Origin: Verrucomicrobiota bacterium
GTDB taxonomy: Bacteria; Verrucomicrobiota; Verrucomicrobiia; Limisphaerales; CAIQOK01
Length of the DNA: 22,122 nucleotides
Direction: 5' to 3'
Assembly: GCA_025363535.1 (NCBI GenBank)
Contig: JANYDP010000111.1
Location: forward strand, 1-22,122
Position 1 is the first letter of the stretch, and each line of letters opens with the position of its first letter. A model generated the notes under the pieces. That model saw only the letters and a program-made list of their open reading frames with translations. It was not told the origin of the DNA and did not search any database. Made by a program: the position numbers and the translations under genes. This document shows positions 8,752 through 15,944 of the stretch, piece after piece.

Positions 8752-8830
8752 GCGCGCCCAAATTACGCGCTGGAAAATTTGGCCGCTAACGCTGGTTTGC
8801 GGAAGAGTGTCGGCGGGTTGCGGAGAGGCT

Positions 8831-8988
8831 GAACAACGAAGGAACCAAGCAACCAAGAAAACTGGTAGCGACCTAAATTGGTAGGGTGGTGCTGCCGCAC
8901 CATCAGGCGTCGCGGCAGCGACGCCCTATCAATTTAGGACACGGCCTGAAAACTGCCCCGGCTTCGTTCCTTGGTTCCTTCGTGGTTC
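8831..8988. repeat. Outer 19-bp inverted repeat enclosing a palindromic element
   Basis: GAACAACGAAGGAACCAAG at 8831-8849 is repeated inverted at 8970-8988 (18 of 19 match). The arms frame the 67-nt palindrome at 8872-8938. The right arm ends 3 nt before the AraC-gene stop codon, so the structure lies between the barrel gene's upstream region and the AraC gene's 3' end. Confidence 0.75.
8872..8938. repeat. 67-nt palindromic REP/MITE-like element with three stems
   Basis: Terminal arms CCTAAATTGGTAGGG (8872-8886) and its inverted copy (8924-8938) match at 14 of 15 positions. Between them are two adjoining perfect hairpins: TGGTGC/GCACCA (8887-8892/8897-8902, loop TGCC) and GGCGTCGC/GCGACGCC (8906-8913/8918-8925, loop GGCA, just overlapping the outer arm). 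Folded, this gives a three-way junction. It has no room for a protein, so it would be a non-autonomous palindromic repeat. Confidence 0.8.
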
Positions 8989-8990
8989 AA

Positions 8991-9968
8991 TCACTTTGCC
9001 CGCTTCGCCAGCGGTTGCGATGGCGTGGCGAGCGGATATAAGCCCGGGCAGCAGCCGAACGTAGCGTGGAACGCCGCGCTGAAATGGCTGAGGCTGTTGT
9101 AGCCAACTTCGAGCGCGACCTCGGTGACGTTGAGTTCGCGGCCCCCCAGCAGCTCCGCCGCTTTTTCCATGCGCAACTGCCGGAGACATTGCGTGATCGT
9201 CTGGCCGGTTTGCCCGGAAAAAATCCGGCTCAGATAAAAATGACTGCACCCGATCTTCCGGCCCAGCTCCTCCAGCGTCGGCGGCGCGGCGAGGTTTTGG
9301 TTCAATAAAAAAATCACCTGCTCGACGCGATCCTGCGCCAGCCGCTGCTGGCGCGAGCAGAACATTTCCTTCTCGGGGGACGGCTGGATCAGAAACGTCA
9401 CCGCCAGTTCCAGCGCCTTGCACTGATACCAGAGCGGCTGGGCGGACGCGTAAACCGGCGGCTGGCGCAGCGTTGAAATCAATTGTTGCTGCGCGGCGCT
9501 GAGGCGTACCGTGGCACCGGAAACGGATTCGCACGGGCGGTTTTCCACCGCCGCGCGCACGACCGGATGCAGTGTGGCTTCCATGCCAGCCAGGTGCTTC
9601 GCCAGAAAAGCGCACGAAAATTCCACGGTAAGAAACTGGTGCTGCTCACCCGCCGTGCGACGAGCGACGAGCGGTTCTTCCCGGCGATGATAAAAACCCA
9701 CGGTGTTCGGCAGAAATTCCGTGCGCTGCCCACCGCCTTCCACAAAGCCACGGCCGCCGAGGTTCAGGCACAGTTCCACGCAGCCCGGATGAAAACTCGC
9801 CGCCCAATCAAACTCGCGCTTCGCAAAAAAGTCGTGCCACTCCACGCTGAAACCCGCGCCGCGAAAATTGCCGAACAGCGGCTGCCAGCCCGCGCCCACG
9901 TCGCGCCACGCGCCGGCCTCGGTGAAGTGCGGAACGCCGACGGTGATTTCTTTCAGGCTGGCGGTCAT
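8991..9968 (-). CDS. AraC-family transcriptional regulator
   Basis: 325 residues from the ATG at 9968. The C-terminal AraC DNA-binding domain is at about 214-312. It has two helix-turn-helices: TLEELGRKIGCSHFYLSRIF, and NVTEVALEVGYNSLSHFSAAF followed by the family's F-x-x-x-F-G-x-x-P block (FHATFGCCPGLYP). The N-terminal 200 residues are an unassigned sensor region with cupin-like strands and Gly turns (LNLGGRGFVEGGG). An upstream in-frame ATG at 10100 would add 44 residues that do not look domain-like. Neither start has a good Shine-Dalgarno sequence, so the start is uncertain. It is divergent from the PEP-CTERM gene at 10130, which is a candidate target. The ligand is unknown. Confidence 0.88.
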   Translation of the reverse strand: MTASLKEITVGVPHFTEAGAWRDVGAGWQPLFGNFRGAGFSVEWHDFFAKREFDWAASFHPGCVELCLNLGGRGFVEGGGQRTEFLPNTVGFYHRREEPLVARRTAGEQHQFLTVEFSCAFLAKHLAGMEATLHPVVRAAVENRPCESVSGATVRLSAAQQQLISTLRQPPVYASAQPLWYQCKALELAVTFLIQPSPEKEMFCSRQQRLAQDRVEQVIFLLNQNLAAPPTLEELGRKIGCSHFYLSRIFSGQTGQTITQCLRQLRMEKAAELLGGRELNVTEVALEVGYNSLSHFSAAFHATFGCCPGLYPLATPSQPLAKRAK

Positions 9969-10129
9969 GTGCTGGGACGTTTCAATTTCAACGGCAGCCG
10001 TGATTCTCAATTGTGCCCCCTGGTCTGGCAAGGGGGGAAATTGATTTTCAGCCCTGAACACAGGTGTTTTTGCTTGCAATTCCGCTCCCGGACAGTGCAT
10101 GATTCTGGCACCAAATAAGGTAATATGTT

Positions 10130-10903
10130 ATGAACCGTTCCAACTTATTTGCTCTCACCTTCGGAATTTGTGCCCTGGTTTTTCCCGCTCACGCCGCCAC
10201 CAATGCGTGGTTTGCCAGCACCGGTTTGCTGCCCAACCAGACGATCTCGGACTGGGTCTTGCGCGACACGGCGGCGGCGAACCCGGTGCTTTCCGGCGGC
10301 CACCTGACCTTGAGCACCGCTGCCAACTCGGAAGGACTTTTTTACCTTCAGACCAACAACATCGCTATTTCAAGTCCGGTGCGGATTGAGTTCAGCGCCA
10401 AGTTCGATTCGCGCAACACCAATCTGAACTGGAATTCTTCCATGTCGGCCTTCTTCACGACCGGCGTGAGCGGGGGCAACGGCGTTGGCAACATCCTCTA
10501 CCTCGGCCAGGACGACGTGTGGATTTCCAATCCCACCTTCGGGCAGCGCGGCCCGAGCGCCCAGGTGGATACGGATGGCGCGTTTCATGTTTATGATATT
10601 TTGATCACCTCGCCGACGGCGGCGGGCGTAGCGGGCCAGCTTCAGGTTTTTTATGACAACGGCCCGTCGCCGATTATCACGGGCACGCTGTCGCAAGACT
10701 TCAACCTGACCGGCACCGTCCGACGCTTCGGTTTTGGCGACGCCACAGGTGGCGACTCCGGCACATCCGAGTGGCAGTACTTCTGGCACAACGGCTCGAC
10801 CGTGGCGGTCGGCGAGGTGCCGGAGCCGGGCACGTTGACGCTGCTGGGGTTGGGCGGCCGGCTGCTTGGAAGGCATCGGCACCGCGCCCGTCAATCCGCC
10901 TGA
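10130..10903 (+). CDS. PEP-CTERM sorting domain protein
   Basis: 257 residues. A signal peptide (NLFALTFGICALVFPAHA, cut near residue 22) is followed by a beta-rich body with lectin/jelly-roll-like character: VRIEFSAKFDSR, ILYLGQDDVWISN, AFHVYDILITSP and LQVFYDNGPSPI look like the face strands of a concanavalin-like sandwich. The C-terminus is a PEP-CTERM signal: EVPEPGTLTLLGLGG, hydrophobic, then a basic His/Arg-rich tail. Family knowledge: exported, cut by exosortase, surface or matrix associated. The hydrophobic part is short and broken by Arg (GGRLLG), which is slightly unusual. It is divergent from the AraC gene. Confidence 0.85.
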   Translation: MNRSNLFALTFGICALVFPAHAATNAWFASTGLLPNQTISDWVLRDTAAANPVLSGGHLTLSTAANSEGLFYLQTNNIAISSPVRIEFSAKFDSRNTNLNWNSSMSAFFTTGVSGGNGVGNILYLGQDDVWISNPTFGQRGPSAQVDTDGAFHVYDILITSPTAAGVAGQLQVFYDNGPSPIITGTLSQDFNLTGTVRRFGFGDATGGDSGTSEWQYFWHNGSTVAVGEVPEPGTLTLLGLGGRLLGRHRHRARQSA

Positions 10904-10914
10904 GCGCGGGCTGA

Positions 10915-10962
10915 GGACGGAAATTTCATTTCAAAAAATCCCCCGCCCGGATCTTTCCGTCC
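10915..10962 (+). other. Stem-loop between the PEP-CTERM gene and nusB
   Basis: A perfect 9-bp stem GGACGGAAA (10915-10923) / TTTCCGTCC (10954-10962) encloses a 30-nt loop. The sequence after it is only weakly T-rich (ATTTTCATTTC). It could end the PEP-CTERM transcript or shape the nusB leader; I cannot tell which. Confidence 0.4.
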
Positions 10963-11014
10963 CCGGAACATTTTCATTTCTAAGCCGCCGTTTTTCAGGC
11001 ATTGTGGAGCAGTT

Positions 11015-11512
11015 ATGGGAAAGCGACGCGAAGCACGGGAACGAGCCGTGCAATTTTTATTTCAGCACGACCTGAATCCGCCGGAAAACCTGGACGCCGC
11101 CCTCGCGGAGTTCTGGCATTCCCAGCGGGCCGCCGCCATTGCCGCCGAAAAAGGGGGCCTGGCCACCTGGGGTGAGGAAGCCGAACTGCCGCCGCCCACG
11201 CCGCAGGAGACCGCGCTGCGCACGTTCGCCGAGCCATTGATTCGCGGGGCGATTGAGCATCGCGTTGCCATTGACGACCAGATCAAAAAATACGCGGCCA
11301 ACTGGGAACTGCACCGGATCGCCGCCGTGGACCGGGGGATTCTACGACTGGCCATTTACGAAATGCTTTATCGCGACGACATCCCGCCGATTGTCAGCAT
11401 CAACGAGGCGGTGGACATCGCCAAAAAATTCTCCACCCAGGACAGCGGCAAGTTCGTCAACGGCCTGCTCGACAAAATCAAGGGCGAACTGATGCGACCG
11501 GCGCGCATAATC

Positions 11513-11518
<6 letters not shown>
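11015..11518 (+). CDS. nusB: Transcription antitermination factor NusB
   Basis: 167 residues. It opens with KRREARERAVQFLFQHDLNP, the usual NusB start (R-x-x-A-x-x-x-L-Y/F). The C-terminal half has the family core WELHRIAAVDRGILRLAIYE, DIPPIVSINEAVDIAKKF and the signature SGKFVNGLLDKI. Role: RNA-binding partner of NusE/S10 at boxA in rRNA antitermination. It is somewhat longer than the usual 130-150 residues because of an Ala/Glu/Pro-rich insert at about 30-70. GGAG lies 5 nt before the ATG. The stop codon is inside the left arm of the nested repeat at 11513-11612. It starts the housekeeping run nusB - PHP - ftsY. Confidence 0.93.
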
Positions 11519-11612
<94 letters not shown>

Positions 11613-11619
11613 CTGAGAG

Positions 11620-12462
11620 ATGTTCGCCGACCTCCATCTGCACACGAATTTTTCCGACGGCACCTTCACGCCGGAAGAACTCGTGGCCAATGCGGTGAAA
11701 CAAAAGCTGTGCGCCATCGCCCTGACGGACCACGACACTCTGGAAGGTTGCGAGCGCGCGGCGGCGGCGTGCGCGACGGCGGGGATTGAATTCATCACGG
11801 GTTCGGAGCTGACCGCCGAACAGGACGACCACGAGATTCACATCCTTGGTTACTTTCTCGACACGCAAAATGAAAAGCTCCGCACCGAAACCGGCAAGTT
11901 CCAACTCGTCCGCCAGAATCGCATCCGCGAAATGGTCGCGCGCCTGAACGATCTGAACATTCCGCTGGATGTCGAAGACGTTTTCAAACTCGCCAATTGC
12001 CGCGCCCCCGGCCGGCCGCACGTCGCCCGCGCCCTGGTCAAGGCTGGATTGATCGCCACGCTCGACGAAGCCTTCGAGCGCTTTCTGAAAAAAGACCGGC
12101 CCGCGTGGGTGCCGAAAATGAAGACGTCCGCGCCGGACGCCATCGCCTTGATTCATCAGGCCGGTGGTCTCGCGGTGATGGCGCACCCCGGTTTGAATCG
12201 CGCCGATCAAGTCATTCCCGGCTTGGTTGACGCGGGCTTGGACGGCCTCGAATGTTTTCACACCAAGCATCCCAAAGCCACGTCGGAGCATTATTTGCAG
12301 ATGGCCAAGCAGCATGGGCTGCTGGTGACTGGCGGTTCTGATTGCCACGGTTTGAACAAAGGTCGTCCGCTCGTCGGCACCGTGCGACTGCCGTATCACC
12401 GCGTCGAAAAACTCAAGGCCGCCGTGGAAAATCGGAAATCGGAAATCGGAAATCGGAAATAA
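11620..12462 (+). CDS. PHP-domain phosphoesterase (TrpH/YciV-like)
   Basis: 280 residues with all visible metal motifs of the PHP family: DLHLHTNFSDG (H6, H8, D13), LTDHDT (D37, H38, D39), GSELTA (E63), H74, GRPHV (H134), MAHPG (H189) and SDCHG (D241, H243). Family knowledge: relatives hydrolyse 3',5'-nucleoside bisphosphates or act as 5'-3' exoribonuclease on short RNAs (Rnm/YciV); which applies here cannot be told. The last ten residues (NRKSEIGNRK) are encoded by an AAATCGG tandem repeat and are probably an add-on to the domain. The start codon follows GAGAG closely. It is flanked by nusB and ftsY in the same direction. Confidence 0.9.
   Translation: MFADLHLHTNFSDGTFTPEELVANAVKQKLCAIALTDHDTLEGCERAAAACATAGIEFITGSELTAEQDDHEIHILGYFLDTQNEKLRTETGKFQLVRQNRIREMVARLNDLNIPLDVEDVFKLANCRAPGRPHVARALVKAGLIATLDEAFERFLKKDRPAWVPKMKTSAPDAIALIHQAGGLAVMAHPGLNRADQVIPGLVDAGLDGLECFHTKHPKATSEHYLQMAKQHGLLVTGGSDCHGLNKGRPLVGTVRLPYHRVEKLKAAVENRKSEIGNRK
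12429..12460 (+). repeat. AAATCGG tandem repeat in the 3' end of the PHP gene
   Basis: Four exact copies of AAATCGG (12429-12456) are followed by AAAT, just before the stop codon at 12460-12462. Because the unit is 7 nt, the copies are read in all three frames and encode NRKSEIGNRK. Confidence 0.9.
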
Positions 12463-12465
12463 GTC

Positions 12466-13377
12466 ATGGGACTCTTCGCCAAATTCAAAGCCGGCCTCGC
12501 CAAGACGCACGCCAAGCTGACTCATGAACTCAAACGCATCGTCACGCGTTCCCCCAAGCTCACCGCCGAGTCGTTGGAAGAAATCGAGCACGCGCTCATC
12601 GCCGCTGATCTCGGCCAGGCCGTGACTGCGCAGATCGTGGCGGCGGTGAAACTGGCTTACGAATCGCAGGGCACGGCGGGACTGGATTACCTCGCCATCG
12701 CACGGGCGGAAATTGAGAAGAGCCTTTCCAATAACAAAGCGGATTTGCTCAAAGCTCCGAGCGGTCCGACGATTGTCTCCATTGTCGGCGTCAACGGCAC
12801 CGGCAAGACCACGACCTCCGCCAAGCTCGCCTTCTACCTTCAGTCGCAACAGAAAACCGTGCTGCTCGCTGCCTGCGACACCTTCCGCGCCGCCGCCATC
12901 GAGCAACTCAAACTCTGGGGCGTGCGCCTCAAGATCGAAGTCATCGCCAGCGCGTACGGAGCCGACGCCGCGTCTGTGGCGCACGACGCCGTCACCGCCG
13001 CGCTGGCGCGCAAGGCGGATTACCTCTTCATTGACACGGCGGGCCGCCTGCACACCAAGCACAATCTGATGCAGGAGTTGCACAAGCTGCATCGCGTCAT
13101 CGGCAAACAACTGCCCGGTGCGCCGCATGAAGTCCTGCTCGTGCTCGACGGCAGCACCGGCATGAACGCGCTGAACCAGGCGCGCGAATTCAACAAGGCC
13201 GTGCCGCTCACCGGCCTCATCGTGACCAAGCTCGACGGCACGAGCAAAGGCGGCATGGTGGTGGCGATTCAGAAGGAACTTGGCTTGCCCATCAAATTCA
13301 TCGGCCTCGGCGAGCAACCGGACGATCTGCAACCCTTCGATGCGAAGCAATTCGCGCAGGCGTTGTTTGAGGAATGA
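12466..13377 (+). CDS. ftsY: Signal recognition particle receptor FtsY
   Basis: 303 residues with an N-terminal helical N domain (1-95) and an SRP-type GTPase G domain: G1 GVNGTGKTT (108-116), G2 ACDTFRAAA (136-144), G3 DTAGR (190-194), G4 TKLD (254-257) and the closing GLGEQPDDLQPFD (280-292). DTAGRLHTKHNLMQEL and the short length with no acidic A domain point to FtsY rather than Ffh, which would carry a Met-rich M domain. Role: membrane receptor for SRP-ribosome complexes. The stop codon lies inside a 36-nt sequence repeated at 15646-15680, with the restriction-modification genes in between, so the last residues (AQALFEE) may have been supplied by the inserted DNA; the far copy encodes AQALFKE. 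Confidence 0.96.
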   Translation: MGLFAKFKAGLAKTHAKLTHELKRIVTRSPKLTAESLEEIEHALIAADLGQAVTAQIVAAVKLAYESQGTAGLDYLAIARAEIEKSLSNNKADLLKAPSGPTIVSIVGVNGTGKTTTSAKLAFYLQSQQKTVLLAACDTFRAAAIEQLKLWGVRLKIEVIASAYGADAASVAHDAVTAALARKADYLFIDTAGRLHTKHNLMQELHKLHRVIGKQLPGAPHEVLLVLDGSTGMNALNQAREFNKAVPLTGLIVTKLDGTSKGGMVVAIQKELGLPIKFIGLGEQPDDLQPFDAKQFAQALFEE

Positions 13378-13388
13378 AATTCAAGTTT
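13353..13388 (+). repeat. Direct repeat, left copy (3' end of ftsY)
   Basis: 36 nt beginning CGCGCAGGCGTTGTTTG and running through the ftsY TGA at 13375-13377 to 13388. See the right copy at 15646-15680. Confidence 0.85.
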
Positions 13389-13409
13389 ACAGAAAAGGGT
13401 GCGGAACTC

Positions 13410-13431
13410 TACGCGAAAGCGTAATCTTTTT
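13410..13431 (+). terminator. GNRA hairpin with T-run between ftsY and the methyltransferase
   Basis: TACGC-GAAA-GCGTA (13410-13423) is followed by ATCTTTTT (13424-13431). It has the form of a short intrinsic terminator, 32 nt after the ftsY stop and ending 4 nt before the methyltransferase ATG. It could end ftsY transcription and insulate the module. TAATCT at 13422-13427 could instead serve as a -10 box, which would make the methyltransferase mRNA nearly leaderless. The stem is only 5 bp. Confidence 0.5.
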
Positions 13432-13435
13432 ACCA

Positions 13436-14428
13436 ATGGAAAACGGTGACAAACATCGCGCGCCAAGAAATCGCACTCTAACGCTCGCACCATTGGAGCA
13501 GCAGCAGCTCGCTGGCATGTTGCTTCGCCCGCCGCTAACGGGAGAACTTGTGTCTCTTGTTGACCGGGTGGTTTGCGCTGATTCGTTGCCGCTCTTTTCA
13601 ACGTTGCCACGCCACTTTGTTGACCTGCTTGTTCTTGATCCGCCCTACAATCTCAATAAGCGGTTCGGGACAGAGAGTTTTAGCGAGATGTCGCTGGCTG
13701 AGTATGAAGAATGGCTTGAGGGTTGGTTTGTTCGGTTGCTGCCGTTGCTAAAGCCGACTGCGAGTCTTTACGTTTGTGGTGATTGGAAATCATCTGCCGC
13801 TGTGCAGCGCGTGCTCGACCGGCATGTCATCGTGCGCAACCGCATCACTTGGGAACGCGAGAAGGGGCGCGGGGCGAAAACAAATTGGAAGAACGCCAGT
13901 GAGGACATTTGGTTTGCAACTGTGTCCAACGATTATGTTTTCAACGTCGAGGCGGTAAAGTTAAAGCGCAAAGTCATTGCGCCATATCGTGTGGACGGCC
14001 AGCCGAAGGATTGGGAAGACTCGCCCGACGGCCAGTTCCGTCTGACGCATCCCTCGAATCTTTGGACGGATTTGACGATTCCGTTTTGGTCCATGCCGGA
14101 AAACACCGACCATCCCACACAGAAGCCGGAGAAACTTATCGCAAAACTGCTGCTGGCAAGCAGCCGCGAAGGTGATTTTGTTTTCGACCCGTTCCTTGGT
14201 TCTGGCACGACGGCAGCAGTGGCGCGAAAGATGGGGCGGCGTTACCTCGGCATCGAGATGGACGAGAACTACGCTTGTCTTGCGCTGAAGCGCGTCGAAT
14301 TGGCGAACGACAATCACTCCATTCAAGGATACGCAGGTGGTGTCTTCTGGGAGCGCAACAGCTTGGTGGATCAAAAGGTGGTGAAACCAAAAGTGCAGCC
14401 CGTCAGCTTACCGCTGTTCAATGAATAA
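13436..14428 (+). CDS. DNA adenine methyltransferase, beta class (type II R-M)
   Basis: 330 residues. The catalytic motif IV DPPY (68-71, in LLVLDPPYNL) comes before motif I FDPFLGSGTT (250-259), the order of beta-class amino-methyltransferases, and DPPY points to N6-adenine. HPTQKPEKL (226-234) is the usual motif X start. Between lies WEREKGRGAKTNWKNASEDI, a block I associate with MboII-like enzymes, but I would not assign the recognition site. The frame is open upstream, but the ATG at 13436 is the first usable start after the ftsY stop. The Shine-Dalgarno sequence is weak. The gene overlaps the following endonuclease by 8 nt, as R-M pairs often do. The module lies between direct repeats of the ftsY end. 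Confidence 0.93.
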   Translation: MENGDKHRAPRNRTLTLAPLEQQQLAGMLLRPPLTGELVSLVDRVVCADSLPLFSTLPRHFVDLLVLDPPYNLNKRFGTESFSEMSLAEYEEWLEGWFVRLLPLLKPTASLYVCGDWKSSAAVQRVLDRHVIVRNRITWEREKGRGAKTNWKNASEDIWFATVSNDYVFNVEAVKLKRKVIAPYRVDGQPKDWEDSPDGQFRLTHPSNLWTDLTIPFWSMPENTDHPTQKPEKLIAKLLLASSREGDFVFDPFLGSGTTAAVARKMGRRYLGIEMDENYACLALKRVELANDNHSIQGYAGGVFWERNSLVDQKVVKPKVQPVSLPLFNE

Positions 14429-15578
14429 CAGCCTTCAACACCTCGTAGCCTTTATTGCCGAGCATAATGGGATAAACGACAAATCTCAATTGTCGCGACT
14501 GGTGGCTGAAAAATTTGTTCTGACAACAGACCGCTCGGTTTTTTACTGTGCCGATTTTGCCGTTAGATTTAGCTCCGCCGCGAAGCCAAGTTTTTCAAAC
14601 ACGGTGCTGTCGCTATCAAATCTCAAGAAGTTTGATGACAGGCCATTTGTTGTTTGTCTTGTTACCCCGACGACCAATCACTGCTTCTTAGCCAATACCA
14701 CATTGCTGAAAAAGATCAGCCACTCCTCGCTAGATCTTCGAGAAAACAACATCAAAGGAAGCTTCAATGGCTCAGACATTCTCCGTGAATTTGAAGGCAT
14801 CCAAAACACCCCAGCTAACCTTGAAAGACTTTTCCAGATACACGCTCCGATTGGTTTTGATGGAAACCTTGTGCGATTGGTTGAAGCCACAAACAACATC
14901 TCTCCTTCAGGGGTGAAGTTCACCGTTTCTGGCGAGGCTAGAATGACCATTCTTGAATCGCCACGCCGAGCGATTCAATTCGTTAATTCCCCCGAAGCAA
15001 CGGAGCTGAAGCGCGATCTCGACCAAAAGGTGGAGCGGTATAAAACGGAGATTTTGTTGGCAGCACTGATTGACAACGTCAACGTCCGAGGACGAATTAT
15101 TGAATATCTGATTGCCGGGGAGGATGAAAAGCTTCGCCAGCAATTAGTCGCCGCTCTCAAGGAAGGGAACAAAGGCATACCGCAGTTCAAGACTGAGAAT
15201 GCGCTTGGCGACTACCAAAGAATCTTTGACGCCTTTCACACCGAGACTGATGTGAAGACAAAGATCATGATTCTAAATTCCAATCCCAAGGCATACAACA
15301 TAGACAAGATATTGGAGTTCTTGGCGCTCAATAAGTCAGTGTTCATGTTTTACTTTGTCGGAGTCGAGCCGACAAAAATCGTCGACACTGTTTTGGTTTC
15401 CATGTTTCAGGAGAAGCTGCTCAAATCGACTATCCTGCTACGACATTGGGCTGGCAGAAACTCCAGAGGCGTTACTCAATTTGAGGGCAAAACGATCAAT
15501 TCATTGATTCTTAAACCAGAGCTTCAAATAGATGAAGCCTCGGCGTTACAGTTTCTCGAAAAAATTATCGCGCTCTGA
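14421..15578 (+). CDS. Probable restriction endonuclease partner of the methyltransferase
   Basis: 385 residues, overlapping the methyltransferase by 8 nt. No signal peptide or membrane helix. The best candidate active site is GDYQRIFDAFHTETDVKTKI (263-282): an upstream Asp (264 or 270), then D277-x-K279 at the start of a strand, as in PD-(D/E)XK nucleases. The next block (LNSNPKAYNIDKILEFLAL, then a strand FMFYFVGVE) reads as a conserved core after the nuclease motif. The first 180 residues may recognise DNA. I assign the role mainly from position and this motif. A+T is well above that of the neighbouring chromosome. Alternative: an R-M accessory protein. Confidence 0.72.
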   Translation: MNNSLQHLVAFIAEHNGINDKSQLSRLVAEKFVLTTDRSVFYCADFAVRFSSAAKPSFSNTVLSLSNLKKFDDRPFVVCLVTPTTNHCFLANTTLLKKISHSSLDLRENNIKGSFNGSDILREFEGIQNTPANLERLFQIHAPIGFDGNLVRLVEATNNISPSGVKFTVSGEARMTILESPRRAIQFVNSPEATELKRDLDQKVERYKTEILLAALIDNVNVRGRIIEYLIAGEDEKLRQQLVAALKEGNKGIPQFKTENALGDYQRIFDAFHTETDVKTKIMILNSNPKAYNIDKILEFLALNKSVFMFYFVGVEPTKIVDTVLVSMFQEKLLKSTILLRHWAGRNSRGVTQFEGKTINSLILKPELQIDEASALQFLEKIIAL

Positions 15579-15645
15579 GATCTGCGCTGGTTTTCATTCC
15601 GGTTGGCACCCTTTCCGTTTGAGCCTTTTCCCATCAGCGGCCAGG

Positions 15646-15680
15646 CGCGCAGGCGTTGTTTAAGGAATGAAACTCAATTT
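15646..15680 (+). repeat. Direct repeat, right copy (displaced ftsY 3' end)
   Basis: 35 nt matching 13353-13388. It still reads AQALFKE-stop in the frame used by ftsY, so it is likely the original chromosomal end of ftsY pushed away by the insertion, with the left copy brought by or made during insertion. The 67 nt between the endonuclease stop and this repeat show no gene. Confidence 0.85.
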
Positions 15681-15713
15681 GCCGCCTCGGAATGATTCTG
15701 TTATTTGTTTTCC

Positions 15714-15944
15714 ATGATTCAGCCGGAGCAACTGGTTGGCGACGAATGGGCCGAGTGGTATCGGCTCACGCCCGTGCAACGCTGGCTGGAAAGCGAGAAA
15801 CTCTGGCAAACCTATCTCGCGCTCGGAGGCTCACTTGATCCCGAACCCGATACGCAAAGTCCTTTCTTCGATGCGCGCGCATCGCGTCCGCGCCCTGCTC
15901 ATGGGCGGACAGGCGTGCGTGTTCTACGGCGCGGCCGAGTTTAG
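15714..15944 (+). CDS. Small hypothetical protein upstream of a nucleotidyltransferase
   Basis: 76 residues. The first 54 look genuine and well formed: IQPEQLVGDEWAEWYRLTPV, then QRWLESEKLWQTYLALGGSL and DPEPDTQSPFFDA. The last 22 residues run in a different frame over the start of the nucleotidyltransferase gene and are Arg/Gly/Pro rich. No signal peptide. The overlap with the next gene is 74 nt. Similar short proteins with a W-x-E-S-x-x-L-W helix before an overlapping AbiEii-like gene are, to my recollection, common in Verrucomicrobiota and related genomes, but I know no function. It could be the partner (antitoxin-like) of the next gene, or the N-terminus of a protein split by a frameshift near 15870. 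Confidence 0.55.
   Translation: MIQPEQLVGDEWAEWYRLTPVQRWLESEKLWQTYLALGGSLDPEPDTQSPFFDARASRPRPAHGRTGVRVLRRGRV

Larger units (their letters stand above)
13353..15680. mobile_element. Restriction-modification module inserted at the 3' end of ftsY
   Basis: The 3' end of ftsY with its stop codon (13353-13388) recurs in direct orientation at 15646-15680. The copies share 33 positions, differ by two transitions (13369 G/A, 13380 T/C) and one single-base gap (13385). Everything between is the methyltransferase/endonuclease pair, which is visibly richer in A+T than the flanks and uses different codons. There is no integrase, transposase or terminal inverted repeat. Known precedent: R-M units inserted with long target duplications. 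Attachment-site recombination driven by a recombinase elsewhere is the alternative. Confidence 0.75.

Noticed and set aside
10105..10129. A sigma54 promoter (TGGCAC core) before the PEP-CTERM gene
   Set aside because: TGGCAC is present at 10106-10111, but the -12 element (TTGC-like) is missing at the right spacing.
13280..13435. Upstream extension of the methyltransferase into ftsY
   Set aside because: It reads as a shadow of the end of ftsY in another frame, and no domain residues lie before the ATG at 13436.
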